The translations under genes were made by a program, and so were the position numbers. Below, one piece after another: positions 18,822 through 29,607 of a DNA stretch of 64,000 nt. The notes below the pieces were generated by a model, which saw nothing but the letters and a program-made list of their open reading frames with translations, was not told where the DNA came from and did not search any database. Source of the stretch: DASWJZ01 sp963720705 (GTDB lineage Bacteria > Pseudomonadota > Alphaproteobacteria > Rhizobiales > Afifellaceae); the NCBI GenBank assembly GCA_963720705.1, contig CAVRGJ010000005.1:186001-250000 (forward strand). Direction: 5' to 3'. The first letter of the stretch is position 1. Each line of letters begins with the position of its first letter.

Positions 18822-19022
18822 ATGTCGAAGCGATCGCACGAGGAGGGGGAGACGAAGGCCGAACGCCTGAAAGCCGCCGCCGCGCGTGCGCGGGCGGAGG
18901 CGGAAGCGCGGCGCAAGGCGGCGTCCGAGGGCAAGCGGTCGAAGGAGATCGACGGGCCCGAAGGGCCCGAGCCGACCCGCTACGGCGACTGGGAGAAGGA
19001 CGGGATCGCGAGCGATTTCTGA
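18822..19022 (+). CDS. DUF1674 protein (SDHAF4-like succinate dehydrogenase assembly factor)
   Basis: A 66-residue protein with a charged, Ala/Glu/Arg-rich helical N-terminus and the family's hallmark ending PTRYGDWEKDGIASDF. The eukaryotic homologue SDHAF4 binds flavinylated succinate dehydrogenase subunit A during assembly. The bacterial role is inferred from that. It is divergent from htpX. Confidence 0.85.
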   Translation: MSKRSHEEGETKAERLKAAAARARAEAEARRKAASEGKRSKEIDGPEGPEPTRYGDWEKDGIASDF

Positions 19023-19062
19023 GCGGCGCGCACGACGTCCCGGCAGACGCTGCGCTCCGTGC

Positions 19063-19410
19063 TCACTGCGCGCATTCGCGCGAGACCTGCTTCTTCAACT
19101 GAGCGTGGTTGTCGAGTGAGACCTCGTCGAAGCGTTGACGCTGCACAGTGGTATTTGGAGCGGCAAGCACGTACTGCTTGCGGGCCGTCGGGGTCGCGTT
19201 CATGACGCCCTGGGCGCAAGCGACGAACGCGCGGAACTCCGAAGCGCTGAGCCCGCTTAGGTAGTCATTTCCAACCCGCACGCTGTTCAGAATGCGGGCA
19301 ACGGCGTCGCTGAATTGACGGTTGATCGAGGCGGTGCTGGCGGCTTGCGCGGCCGTCGTCGTGATCGCGAGAGCGACGGCTCCCGCCAGAATTCTCTTTT
19401 TGAGAGTCAT
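19063..19410 (-). CDS. Small exported hypothetical protein
   Basis: A 115-residue protein with a clear signal peptide (basic start MTLKKR, hydrophobic core, cleavage near AQAAS at residue 24). The mature part is polar and helical with two Cys (65 and 113) that could pair. Longer in-frame starts exist but lack signal-peptide character. No family was recognised. It converges on the DUF1674 gene. Confidence 0.6.
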   Translation of the reverse strand: MTLKKRILAGAVALAITTTAAQAASTASINRQFSDAVARILNSVRVGNDYLSGLSASEFRAFVACAQGVMNATPTARKQYVLAAPNTTVQRQRFDEVSLDNHAQLKKQVSRECAQ

Positions 19411-19649
19411 TACTTTCCTGTCCTCGGTGGTGGCGGAGCGCGAGCCCTTATCCGCCCCAGACGCCGGCTCAACTCCGAGGGCCGAACAGAAACCAGTCCG
19501 AAGGCGCTCTGTCAAAGGCAAAGTCGGAAAGCATTTGCAGCGCAAAACCCGCGTCGTTCGGGTCCGAACGCTCCCGAAGGTGGTGCAAGCCTCTCGACCG
19601 ACCCGCCTGCATTGTGGCAAGCGTCGGTCGACTTTTCAGGGAACCGGAC

Positions 19650-20606
19650 ATGCTTGCAAGGAAGGATTCCGCTTCGCTTGACCGCGAGGCAATCCGCGCG
19701 GCGGAGGCGGTGATACGGCCGCATATCCGACGCACCCCGGTCATTGAGGTGAAGGGCGGCGATTTCGGGCTCGGCGTCCGCCGCCTCGTGCTGAAGCTCG
19801 AGCTTCTCCAGCACACGGGCACATTCAAGCCGCGTGGCGCCTTCACCAACCTCCTGACGCGGGACGTGCCGGCGGCCGGTGTTGTCGCCGCGTCCGGCGG
19901 CAACCACGGCGCCGCCGTTGCTTATGCCGCAATGCGGCTCGGCCACAAGGCGACGATCTTCGTGCCGAGCCTGTCGTCTCCAGCGAAGATCGCGCGGATC
20001 AGAAGCTACGGTGCCGATCTCATCGTCGGCGGCGACCGCTACGTCGATGCGCTTGCCGCGAGCGAGGCGCATTCGGCAAAGACCGGGGCGCTTCAGGTTC
20101 ACGCCTACGACCAAGCCGAGACGATCGCGGGGCAGGGGACGCTCGGCCTTGAGCTGGAAGAGGACGCGCCGGACCTCGATACGCTTCTCGTCGCCGTCGG
20201 CGGCGGCGGGCTGATCGGCGGCATCGCGACATGGTACGCATCGCGCACGAAGATCGTGGGCGTCGAACCCGAGCTTGCCCCGACGCTCCATATGGCGCTT
20301 CAAGCCGGCGAGCCGGTCGATGCGCCGGCCGGCGGGATCGCCGCGGATTCACTCGCGCCGAAGCGCGTCGGCTCGCTCATGTTCCCGATCGCGCAAGCGC
20401 ATGTCGACCATGTGGCTCTGGTCGAGGACGCCGCCATCGCGGAAGCGCAGCGCGTCCTTTGGGACAAGCTCCGACTGGTGACCGAGCCGGGCGGTGCGGC
20501 CGCCTTCGCCGCGCTTCTCTCCGGCCGTTACCGACCGGAAAAGGACGAGCGCGTCGGCGTGCTCCTCTGCGGCGGCAACACCGGCGCAGTGGATTTTACG
20601 CGGTAG
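19650..20606 (+). CDS. PLP-dependent threonine/serine dehydratase-like enzyme
   Basis: A 318-residue fold-type II PLP enzyme. The Schiff-base Lys lies in HTGTFKPRGAF (about residue 55), the substrate loop ASGGNHGAAVAYAA follows, and the phosphate-binding glycine loop is VGGGGLIGG. There is no C-terminal ACT regulatory domain, so it resembles catabolic or serine racemase-like forms rather than IlvA. The likely reaction is deamination of L-threonine or L-serine. The stop overlaps by 11 bases the convergent ASCH gene. Confidence 0.8.
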   Translation: MLARKDSASLDREAIRAAEAVIRPHIRRTPVIEVKGGDFGLGVRRLVLKLELLQHTGTFKPRGAFTNLLTRDVPAAGVVAASGGNHGAAVAYAAMRLGHKATIFVPSLSSPAKIARIRSYGADLIVGGDRYVDALAASEAHSAKTGALQVHAYDQAETIAGQGTLGLELEEDAPDLDTLLVAVGGGGLIGGIATWYASRTKIVGVEPELAPTLHMALQAGEPVDAPAGGIAADSLAPKRVGSLMFPIAQAHVDHVALVEDAAIAEAQRVLWDKLRLVTEPGGAAAFAALLSGRYRPEKDERVGVLLCGGNTGAVDFTR

Positions 20607-21183
20607 GCTCGGAAATCTCTGCCAGCACCACGCGGCCGCGCGGCGACAGGCGGTAGCCGACTTCGAGCGGTTCAGTCAGGCCGAGATCCTTCAGCTTCCT
20701 GACGTCGCGCTTGAAGATCATCGGGTCGCGACCGATGCTGATTGCGAGGTCGGGTTCGCGGCGAGCCGGATATTTGTCTATGAGGCTCAGGATCTTGCGA
20801 GTCCAAGCGCCGCTCGGACTCGCGTGGTCGAGACGGTTCAGCGCGGCAATGACGCTCTTCATCTCCTTCTTGGTGAGCTTCGCCTCCTTGCGCAGTGCCT
20901 CCAGCGGATCGACGCCGATGCGGCGGAAGGCGATGCGGTAGAGATCGCCTTCGCTTTCACCCAGTTCTTCGACCAGCACGGCGCGCGACTTGTAGCCGGC
21001 GATTTTAGCGTCCCGTTCCCTGATCGCTTTCAACGTGATCTTTTCGACCGCGTCGATGACGAGAAGTCCGGCGCCGGTCCTGAGCACGCTTCCCGCCTTC
21101 ACCTCCGGTCGCGGCCAGCGGCGAAAGGCGAGCGTCACGCGCCCGGCCTCTATCTGATCGAGTGTCTCGCGCTTGAAGAGCAC
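20596..21183 (-). CDS. ASCH-domain protein with C-terminal winged-helix-like region
   Basis: A 195-residue protein. Residues 1-110 look like an ASCH (PUA-like) domain: MLFKRETLDQIEAGRVTLAF, WPRPEVKAGSVLRT, then the late GDLYRIAFRRIG. Residues 110-195 look like a winged helix (ALNRLDHASPSGAWTRK, then RKLKDLGLTEPLE). ASCH domains bind RNA or modified nucleotides. The combination suggests a nucleic-acid-binding regulator. It lies 20 bases downstream of acs on the same strand. Confidence 0.6.
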   Translation of the reverse strand: MLFKRETLDQIEAGRVTLAFRRWPRPEVKAGSVLRTGAGLLVIDAVEKITLKAIRERDAKIAGYKSRAVLVEELGESEGDLYRIAFRRIGVDPLEALRKEAKLTKKEMKSVIAALNRLDHASPSGAWTRKILSLIDKYPARREPDLAISIGRDPMIFKRDVRKLKDLGLTEPLEVGYRLSPRGRVVLAEISEPTA

Positions 21184-21203
21184 GTTCGTTTGCGCTCCTC
21201 AGT

Positions 21204-23162
<1,959 letters not shown>

Positions 23163-23407
23163 CAGCCTTTTCCTCCCAAAGGACTACGGCGCAGGGGGCG
23201 GGGCCCGAATTGTTGTTACTATTATGCGGAGCGAGCCACGCCGCGTCCATCGAGACGGCTCGGCCGCTCACTATGTCGCGGAATTCAATTAAAATACAAT
23301 GACTTAGTGGGCGCGGTGCGCAGGGTTTTGTGCACTAAGTGCGCCTCAGAGGCCGTGCATGCCCCTCGCTGCGGGGGCCGGAGAGGCGCTTCGGCCGGGC
23401 GTTTCGA
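23163..23407. other. Intergenic region upstream of acs
   Basis: No convincing gene was found on either strand. Parts are less GC-rich than the genes on either side. It presumably holds the acs promoter on the minus strand. I could not point to a specific promoter or operator. Confidence 0.4.
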
Positions 23408-23821
23408 TCAGGCCCCGAAGGTGCCGATGATCGCCCCCATTACCAGGAGGACGCCCAGCCAGTGGCCGGCGTCGATCAGGGTGCGAGCCCAGGAATCGCG
23501 CGCGAAGCGGTTGTTGACCGTCACGGTTGTCGCAACGAAGCCGATCCACACCATGACCGCGGAAAAGAGCGCACGCTCGACGCTCACCTCGCCAATGTGG
23601 AAGACGATGCCGAAAAGCATCGTCGCCATGATCAGCTCGGCGACGAGCGAGATGACGATCGCCGAGGCAGCGGGGCGATTGATTGCGCCGGCCGGCTGCT
23701 TGAGCGCGTTCGCCCATTGCCTGCCGAGCGCCCAGTACCAAAGCGCGCCGAAGACCCAGCCTCCGAGCGCGGCCACGACGACGGAAAGAACCTTCAGCTG
23801 AGACAGGATTGCTGCGAGCAT
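23408..23821 (-). CDS. DUF1761 membrane protein
   Basis: A 137-residue protein with four membrane spans. The motif ALGGWVFGALWYWALGRQW in the first span is characteristic of DUF1761. The second half has the MVWIGFVATTVTVNNRF segment. The function is unknown. It lies 21 bases downstream of the methyltransferase gene on the same strand. Confidence 0.8.
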   Translation of the reverse strand: MLAAILSQLKVLSVVVAALGGWVFGALWYWALGRQWANALKQPAGAINRPAASAIVISLVAELIMATMLFGIVFHIGEVSVERALFSAVMVWIGFVATTVTVNNRFARDSWARTLIDAGHWLGVLLVMGAIIGTFGA

Positions 23822-23842
23822 GTAACGCTCCTCGACGTCGTT

Positions 23843-24493
23843 TCACCGCGTTTCGACGGCGAGCCGCCAGACACCGGTCTTCTTGATCTCCGAATCTTCG
23901 AGCGCACGCGTCACTGGGACTTCGTAGTGCGCGAGTGGCGTGAAGTGCGCTTTTTCGAAATAGGAGCGGCCCGGGTCGCCGACGATGATTGTGGCGCCGC
24001 GCTCCGCGAGGCCGGTGAACCAGGGGAGAATGCGGTCGGCCATCGGCTTCTCGTAGAAGACATCACCGGCGAGTACGATGTCGAAGCCGCGATCCTCGCC
24101 GATCAAATCGGCGCCGGTGGTCATGATCGCGACGCCGTTCTCGTCGGCGTTCGCCTCGATCGCAGCGCGCGCGATCGCATCGATCTCGCTCGCGAGCACC
24201 GATTTTGCGCCCGCCTTCATCGTAGCGATGGCAACGAGGCCGGAGCCGGAAGCGAAGTCGAGCACGCTGCGTCCCGCGACGATCTCGGGATTGTCGAGCA
24301 CATAGCGGGCGAGCGCCTGTCCGCCCGCCCATGCGAAGGCCCAATAGGGCGGCGGTACGCCGGCTTCGGCTAGCGCCTCCTCGGTCTTCTCCCAAAGCGG
24401 CAGCGCCTCATGCGCGAGGCGAAGCCGGATCTCCGGAACCAGCGGCGGCGAGAGAAGCGCGGTGTTGGCGACGACGAAAGCGGCGGAATCCAT
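23843..24493 (-). CDS. Class I methyltransferase resembling ETF-beta lysine methyltransferase (METTL20 type)
   Basis: A 216-residue SAM-dependent methyltransferase. The leading segment PPYWAFAWAGGQALARYVLD (about 48-67) is followed by motif I VLDFASGSGLVAIA, the acceptor-site motif AGDVFYEKP and the C-terminal KKTGVWRL. This set matches the family that methylates lysines of the electron-transfer flavoprotein beta subunit, known in mitochondria and in some Rhizobiales. Nnt1-like methyltransferases share the fold, so the substrate is an inference. Confidence 0.7.
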   Translation of the reverse strand: MDSAAFVVANTALLSPPLVPEIRLRLAHEALPLWEKTEEALAEAGVPPPYWAFAWAGGQALARYVLDNPEIVAGRSVLDFASGSGLVAIATMKAGAKSVLASEIDAIARAAIEANADENGVAIMTTGADLIGEDRGFDIVLAGDVFYEKPMADRILPWFTGLAERGATIIVGDPGRSYFEKAHFTPLAHYEVPVTRALEDSEIKKTGVWRLAVETR

Positions 24494-24575
24494 GCCGCCT
24501 TATGACGAGCGCGCACGCGAATACAAGAAGCGGCCGCACATCGCGCGGCCGCTTCGGAAATGCCGATCTCGAGAC

Positions 24576-24836
24576 TTAGCTGCTCGGCGTCACTGCGGTG
24601 GCGGTCATCGCCCCGCCCGCGCCCTCGTCGTAGGTGATCGTAACGTTCTGGCCGACCTGCAGCGAAGCGGCGTCGAAGTCCGCCGGCAGCTGATAGGTCT
24701 TGCCGTCCGCCAGCGTCACCGTGCCGGCAGTGGCATCGATGCTCTTGATGGCGCCGCTCGCTTCCGCTGCGTAACCAGCCATCGTCGAAGCAGCCAGCAT
24801 GGCGGCCGCGCCGGCCGCGATCATCAACTTGCGCAT
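24576..24836 (-). CDS. DUF1344 exported small protein
   Basis: An 86-residue protein with a signal peptide (MRKLMIAAGAAAMLAAS..., cleavage near YAAEA) and a single beta-rich domain beginning ASGAIKSIDATAGTVTLADG, as in DUF1344. I chose the ATG at 24836 because a longer reading adds a non-signal N-terminus. These proteins are periplasmic and common in Rhizobiales. The function is unknown. Confidence 0.8.
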   Translation of the reverse strand: MRKLMIAAGAAAMLAASTMAGYAAEASGAIKSIDATAGTVTLADGKTYQLPADFDAASLQVGQNVTITYDEGAGGAMTATAVTPSS

Positions 24837-25031
24837 TTCCTGTCTTCCTCTTCTCAAGGGTCGTCGTGGAACATTGCCCACAGCGACGACGCCCCCCGCC
24901 GCTCGCTCAACACGCGTCTTGCGGTCCGGTTCCGTCAAAAATCGATGCTTAGAAAAGACCTTTGAATCGCCACCTTCTCGACGCGACAACGCGGCGGAAC
25001 CGCGAATTTTCCGGCGGGAGAAGTCGGCCGG

Positions 25032-25475
25032 CTAATCTTCGGGGAGGCTGCCGGAGACGACGAATGCCGTCGCCCAGTCGCCGGAGAGATTGACGAGTGC
25101 GCCGAAGACACGCGTGTCGTGGCCGGAATCATCGGCTGATGCGTAAAGCCTTTCGCGCAAGATCACGCGAAGCTCCGGAAATTGGCCGCACGAGCGTGCG
25201 GTCGAAAGGCCCGCGTAGGCGGAACGAGCCGCGTCGATGCTTGCCGTGCGAGCGCGGGCCAATTCCTCGGCCGAGGGTGCTGAAATGCACAGCACCCAAT
25301 TGTGGACGACCATCTCCGTCTCGAGCGCGTAGTCGATGGTCGCCGGCGCTGCCGCGACGTCGGGTGTGATCGGCTCGACGGCAAGGTTGTCGGGCGCGGC
25401 AGCCCAGGCGACGGATGCGAACAAGAAATACGCGGCGGTGGCCGCCAAGCGATATGCGTTCGATGCGATGGTCAT
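25032..25475 (-). CDS. Exported hypothetical protein
   Basis: A 147-residue protein with a signal peptide of about 26 residues ending VAWAAAP. The mature part has two Cys (in VLCIS and RSCGQF) that could form a disulfide, and an acidic C-terminus. No family was recognised. About 250 gene-free bases lie between it and the rhomboid gene. Confidence 0.6.
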   Translation of the reverse strand: MTIASNAYRLAATAAYFLFASVAWAAAPDNLAVEPITPDVAAAPATIDYALETEMVVHNWVLCISAPSAEELARARTASIDAARSAYAGLSTARSCGQFPELRVILRERLYASADDSGHDTRVFGALVNLSGDWATAFVVSGSLPED

Positions 25476-25721
25476 TGCAGCCCTTCCTCGTCAGTTCGCG
25501 AGCGGACAGCGGCCCGAATGGACCGCTGTCTGCCAGCAACCGACGCGGTGCTTCGCTAATCCGGCGAAGACCTGTCCCAACCCCCTGCGGCGCATTGCGC
25601 CTGCGTACGAGTTGAACGCGGCAAAGGCCGATGTGCAACCCGAAGCGTCGCCGCAGGCAACAATTGCGTCCGCAGTGTGGCCGTAAGGTTCGCTTAGCCG
25701 GATAGGCTAACGATCGACGCT
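25476..25721. other. Gene-free interval
   Basis: Open frames here are short and without recognisable domains, signal peptides or good start signals. Nothing specific was seen. It should contain the promoter of the exported protein gene on the minus strand. Confidence 0.35.
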
Positions 25722-26459
25722 TCAGCCCCAAGGCCCGCGCCGGTGCTCGATGTGGAAGGGCTTGGTGTGCGGCTTCTCCAGGATTGGGACCCAGCGGCGC
25801 TTGAAGAACGTGATGAGCGCGAGCCCGGCGACGAAGCCGCCGATATGGGCCCAGAACGCAACGCCCGCCTCGCCGGAAGCGGGCACCGCTGCGCTGAAGA
25901 GCTGCATCAGGAACCAGAACCCGAGCACGACCAGAGCCGGTATGTACGCGAAAGTCACGAAGAAGCCGAGGAAGATCAGGACCCGTATCGTCGCGCGCGG
26001 ATGAAGCAGGACGTAAGCGCCGAGCACGCCGGAGATCGCGCCGCTCGCGCCGATCATCGGCGCTTCCGAGGAAGGGGCGACGAAGCCCTGCGTCAGCGCT
26101 GCCGCCGTCCCGCAAAGGAGATAGAAGACGGCGTAGCGGAAATGCCCCATCGAATCCTCGATGTTGTCGCCGAAGATCCAGAGATAGAGCATGTTCCCGC
26201 CGATATGCAGGAAGCCGCCATGCATGAACATGGAGGTGAAAATCGTCGCCCATGCGGGCACGACGACGAGCTCCGGCGGCAGCTCGCCGTAGCCGAAGAG
26301 CCGCGCCGGGATCATGCCGAGCGAGAGCACCGCACGGTCGCCTCCGTCGGTCCCAAGCGAGAGCTGCCAGAGAAAGACGACGACACAGATCGCGATGATC
26401 GAATAGTTGACGTACGGCGCGACGTGCTGGCGCGGATTGTCGTCGGAGATCGGGAACAA
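25722..26459 (-). CDS. Rhomboid family intramembrane serine protease
   Basis: A 245-residue membrane protein with six or seven spans. The catalytic motif GASGAISG (nucleophile Ser at about 149), the upstream FMHGGFLHIGGNMLYLWIFG with the conserved His/Asn, and the AHIGGFVAG segment with the catalytic His are intact. It cleaves membrane proteins within their spans. The C-terminus ends EHRRGPWG, sharing its last six residues with HtpX of this window. Confidence 0.9.
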   Translation of the reverse strand: MFPISDDNPRQHVAPYVNYSIIAICVVVFLWQLSLGTDGGDRAVLSLGMIPARLFGYGELPPELVVVPAWATIFTSMFMHGGFLHIGGNMLYLWIFGDNIEDSMGHFRYAVFYLLCGTAAALTQGFVAPSSEAPMIGASGAISGVLGAYVLLHPRATIRVLIFLGFFVTFAYIPALVVLGFWFLMQLFSAAVPASGEAGVAFWAHIGGFVAGLALITFFKRRWVPILEKPHTKPFHIEHRRGPWG

Positions 26460-26472
26460 TGCGCGCTCGAGG

Positions 26473-26898
26473 CTAGCGAAGCTTTGCCGGGTCGAGGCCG
26501 CCCATCTTGCAGACCAGCGCCCATTCGGCGTCGGCGACCGGCTGGACGGAAAGCCGCGAGTTCCTGACGAGCACCATCTCCTTCAGCTTCGGCTCGGTCT
26601 TGACCGCAGCGAGCGTCACCGGCTTCGGCAAGTCGGCGACGGCTTTCAGGTCGACGCAGTCCCAGCTCGCGTCTTTCGATTCAGGGTGCGCTTCGGCGAT
26701 CACCTCGACGATGCCGACGACAGCCTTCTCGCCGCCGGAATGATAGAAGAAACCGCGCTCGCCCTTCTTCATCTTGCGCATGTTCGAGCGCGCCTGGAAA
26801 TTTCTGACGCCGTCCCATTCCTGGCCCTTGGTGCCTTTTGCCTTCTGATTCTCCCAGGACCAGCTTTCCGGTTCCGACTTGAACAGCCAATGCGCCAT
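26473..26898 (-). CDS. EVE domain protein
   Basis: A 141-residue single EVE domain (PUA superfamily) from the opening WLFKSEPESWSWENQ through RNFQARSNMRKMKKGERGFFYHS to the ending VQPVADAEWALVCKM. EVE domains recognise modified bases in DNA or RNA. It lies between gpsA and the rhomboid gene on the same strand, with 13 bases to the latter. As sequenced, the gpsA frame overlaps its first 130 bases. Confidence 0.85.
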   Translation of the reverse strand: MAHWLFKSEPESWSWENQKAKGTKGQEWDGVRNFQARSNMRKMKKGERGFFYHSGGEKAVVGIVEVIAEAHPESKDASWDCVDLKAVADLPKPVTLAAVKTEPKLKEMVLVRNSRLSVQPVADAEWALVCKMGGLDPAKLR

Positions 26899-27923
26899 CG
26901 CCCATGCCTCCGACCGCGCCGAACGGCGCTAGCTTTTTCTGCCTTGAGCGGCCGGCTGACAAGGCCGTCGATTGCCGCTTCGACGCCGAGCGTGCCGTCG
27001 ATGATCGCCGCAACCGCCGCGATGACGGGCGCGTCGACTGCATGCCGGTCGGCGAGATCTGCTGCGATCCGCGCCGTGTGCGCGCCCTCCGCAAGCGGCA
27101 TTCCTTGAACGAGCAGGTCGGCCGCGGGGCGACCCTCGCCGAGCGCCATGCCGAAGGCGAGGTTGCGCGAGTGGCGGCTCGTCGCCGTCAGCACCAGGTC
27201 GCCGAGGCCGGATAGGCCCATGAAAGTCTCGCGCCGCGCGCCGAGCGCGGTGCCGAGCCGCATCATCTCGGCGAGGCTGCGGGCGATCAATGCGGCTCGC
27301 GCGCTTTCGCCAAGCGCGCGGCCGGCAACGATGCCGGCGGCGATGGCAAACACGTTCTTCAGCGCGCCGCCGAGCTCCACGCCGGCGAGGTCGTCGCTCG
27401 CGTAGGGACGGAAGCGCTCGCCGGCGAGCGCGGTGCAGAGCCGATGCGCGAGGTTGAGATCGTCCGCCGCGATCGTGACAGCGGTCGGCAGGCCGTGTGC
27501 GATCTCCTCCGCGAATCCTGGGCCGGAGAGCGCGGCCGGCAGCGCTTCAGGCATCAGCTCCGCGATGATCTCGCTTTGCAGGAGGCCGGTCTCGCGCTCG
27601 ATCCCCTTGGCGCAGGCGAGGATCGTGACGTCCGGCGGGATGTCGGGCGCCAGCGCTTCAAGCACACGGCGGGTTGCTTGCGATGGCACGGCGAGGAGGG
27701 CGAGCTCCGCCTCGCGGAAGGCCTTCGGATCGGCGGTGACGGCGATCTCTGGCGGCAGGGTCGCGTCGCGGAGATAGGGCGGGTTCTCACGGCTGTGTCC
27801 GATCTCGTCGGCGAGAGCAGGGTTGCGCGCCCAAAGCGTCACGTCGCGCCCCGCGCGCAAAGCCACGAGCGCGAGGGCCGTGCCGAACGCACCTGCGCCG
27901 GCGATGACGACGCGACCTGTCAC
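26769..27923 (-). CDS. gpsA: NAD(P)-dependent glycerol-3-phosphate dehydrogenase, abnormal 3' end
   Basis: The enzyme reduces dihydroxyacetone phosphate to sn-glycerol-3-phosphate for phospholipid synthesis. It opens with the nucleotide-binding GAGAFGTALA (residues 6-15). The active-site stretch GGALKNVFAIAAGI and the ending LVSRPLKAE are clear. Family members stop here, but this frame continues about 55 residues into the EVE gene. One more base in the T run at 26934-26938 would end the protein at 26929 (PLKAEKS, stop). A missing base is therefore likely. The start overlaps the NUDIX stop by 4 bases. Confidence 0.9.
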   Translation of the reverse strand: MTGRVVIAGAGAFGTALALVALRAGRDVTLWARNPALADEIGHSRENPPYLRDATLPPEIAVTADPKAFREAELALLAVPSQATRRVLEALAPDIPPDVTILACAKGIERETGLLQSEIIAELMPEALPAALSGPGFAEEIAHGLPTAVTIAADDLNLAHRLCTALAGERFRPYASDDLAGVELGGALKNVFAIAAGIVAGRALGESARAALIARSLAEMMRLGTALGARRETFMGLSGLGDLVLTATSRHSRNLAFGMALGEGRPAADLLVQGMPLAEGAHTARIAADLADRHAVDAPVIAAVAAIIDGTLGVEAAIDGLVSRPLKAEKASAVRRGRRHGRWRIGCSSRNRKAGPGRIRRQKAPRARNGTASEISRRARTCAR

Positions 27924-28393
27924 GACCTTTCCTCCTCGGTCAGGCGCCGGCGAAGCTCCGGGAGCAGCGCGTCGAGATGTGCGTGGAGCGCCGGCGCTGC
28001 CTCGTCGAACGCATGCCAGGAAAACGCGAAGCGGATCGGAGGCCCGCCTTCTTCCGGCGTCGCCTCAACAGTCTCGAACGCCTCCGGCGGCGAGCCGGAG
28101 AGCGCCAAGTGGTAGAAATGCCGCTCGTGGATGTGGTCGAAGCCGTTGGCGACGAAGCGGTAGGTGCAGGCGCCGAGCGAGGTCCAGCGGCCGGCGGGGG
28201 CGAGCCCGGTCTCCTCCAGGAATTCGCGGCGCGCGGCCTGTTCGATGGTCTCGCCGATATCGACGGTGCCGCCGGGCGGCTGCCATCCGACCGCGGGATA
28301 ATCGGGCTGCAGGAAAAGGAGCAGCCGGTTGCCGCTCGTCGCATAGACGATGGCTTTTGTCCGCGGACGCGGGACGGGCGTGCCGGCGGTCAT
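27920..28393 (-). CDS. NUDIX hydrolase
   Basis: A 157-residue protein with the Nudix box GGTVDIGETIEQAARREFLEE (about 41-61, matching Gx5Ex7REUxEE) followed by TGLAP. It hydrolyses a nucleoside diphosphate linked to another group; the substrate is unknown. Start and stop overlap tsaD and gpsA by 4 bases each, so the three are translationally coupled. Confidence 0.85.
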   Translation of the reverse strand: MTAGTPVPRPRTKAIVYATSGNRLLLFLQPDYPAVGWQPPGGTVDIGETIEQAARREFLEETGLAPAGRWTSLGACTYRFVANGFDHIHERHFYHLALSGSPPEAFETVEATPEEGGPPIRFAFSWHAFDEAAPALHAHLDALLPELRRRLTEEERS

Positions 28394-29490
28394 GCCTTGG
28401 CGCCCTTCAATCCGGCGCCGACCATCGGCGCGGCACTCTCGTCGAGTGGCCAGCGTGCGCGCGCGGCAAGGTGTGCGTCGGGCGGAAGCCCGGCCGCCAG
28501 CCGTTCGGCTCCGGCCCAGGCGATCATCGCGGCGTTGTCGGTGCAAAGCCGCAGCGGCGGTGCGACGAAGCGGACGCCCATGTCGCCGCAAAGCGATGTC
28601 AGGCGTGTGCGGATGCTCTCGTTAGCGGCGACGCCGCCGGCGACGACAAGCGCGGTCGGATCGCGTCCGACGGCATCGAGAAAGCGATGGAGCGCGGTGC
28701 GGGTGCGATCCTCGACCACATCCACCGCCGCCGCCTGGAACGACGCGGCAAGGTCGGCGATGTCCTTGTCGCTGAGCGGCGCGATGCGCTCGGCCTCGAC
28801 GCGAAGCGCCGTCTTAAGTCCCGAGAAGGAGAAATCGCAGCTGGGCGCGCCCTTCATGGGACGCGGCAGCGCGAACCGGCTCGGATCGCCGGCATTTGCG
28901 GCGCGCTCGACGTTCGGCCCGCCCGGATAGGCGAGGCCAAGGAGCTTCGCGGCCTTGTCGAAGGCTTCGCCAAGCGCGTCGTCGACCGTCGTACCGAGCC
29001 TCGCGTAGCGGCCGACGCCCTCAACCGCGACGAGCTGCGTGTGACCTCCGGAGACGAGGAGAAGCAGATAGGGGAAGGGAAGAGCGTCGGTCAGCGTCGC
29101 GGTCAGCGCGTGGCCTTCAAGATGGTTGAGCGGCAGGAGCGGCAGATCGCGTGCGGCGGCAATGGCGCGCGCCGTCATCACGCCGACAAGAAGCCCGCCG
29201 ATCAGTCCGGGGCCGGCGGAGACGGCGACGCCGTCGAGATCGTCGAGGCGCACATTCGCGTCCTCGAGCGCCGCGCGGATCACGCCGTCGAGCGCCTCCA
29301 CATGCGCGCGCGCGGCGATCTCCGGAACGACGCCGCCGAATGCCGCGTGCTCGTCGATCTGGCTCAAGACGATGTCGGAGAGGATTGTTCCTTTCCCGCC
29401 TTTCTCGCGCCGCACGACGGCCGCGGCGGTCTCGTCGCAGCTCGTCTCGATGCCGAGCAGCGTAAAGGCGCGCGCGGGAGGTGGCGTCAT
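28390..29490 (-). CDS. tsaD: tRNA threonylcarbamoyl transferase subunit TsaD
   Basis: A 366-residue catalytic subunit for threonylcarbamoyl-adenosine-37 in ANN-decoding tRNAs, acting with TsaB and TsaE. It opens LLGIETSCDETAAAVV. The metal-binding LNHLEGHALTA, the ATP-binding LLVSGGHTQLV, and the C-terminal VVAGGVAANESIR and CTDNAAMIAWAG are intact. Its partner genes are not in the window. It is divergent from hemD. Confidence 0.97.
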   Translation of the reverse strand: MTPPPARAFTLLGIETSCDETAAAVVRREKGGKGTILSDIVLSQIDEHAAFGGVVPEIAARAHVEALDGVIRAALEDANVRLDDLDGVAVSAGPGLIGGLLVGVMTARAIAAARDLPLLPLNHLEGHALTATLTDALPFPYLLLLVSGGHTQLVAVEGVGRYARLGTTVDDALGEAFDKAAKLLGLAYPGGPNVERAANAGDPSRFALPRPMKGAPSCDFSFSGLKTALRVEAERIAPLSDKDIADLAASFQAAAVDVVEDRTRTALHRFLDAVGRDPTALVVAGGVAANESIRTRLTSLCGDMGVRFVAPPLRLCTDNAAMIAWAGAERLAAGLPPDAHLAARARWPLDESAAPMVGAGLKGAKA

Positions 29491-29607
29491 TGAAGTCCGC
29501 CGGGTCAGGGGCTAGGGCTCGTCGTGAGCCGCACGGGCTCTAACACCAGGGGTTCGAATGGCGCAATCCGCGACGACCTCTCTTCGGACACGGCGAGGGT
29601 TTGCGCG

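Noticed and set aside
29524..29607. Upstream extension of hemD
   Set aside because: The extra 28 residues have no HemD resemblance; the GTG at 29608 starts exactly at the conserved RLIVTRPEP.
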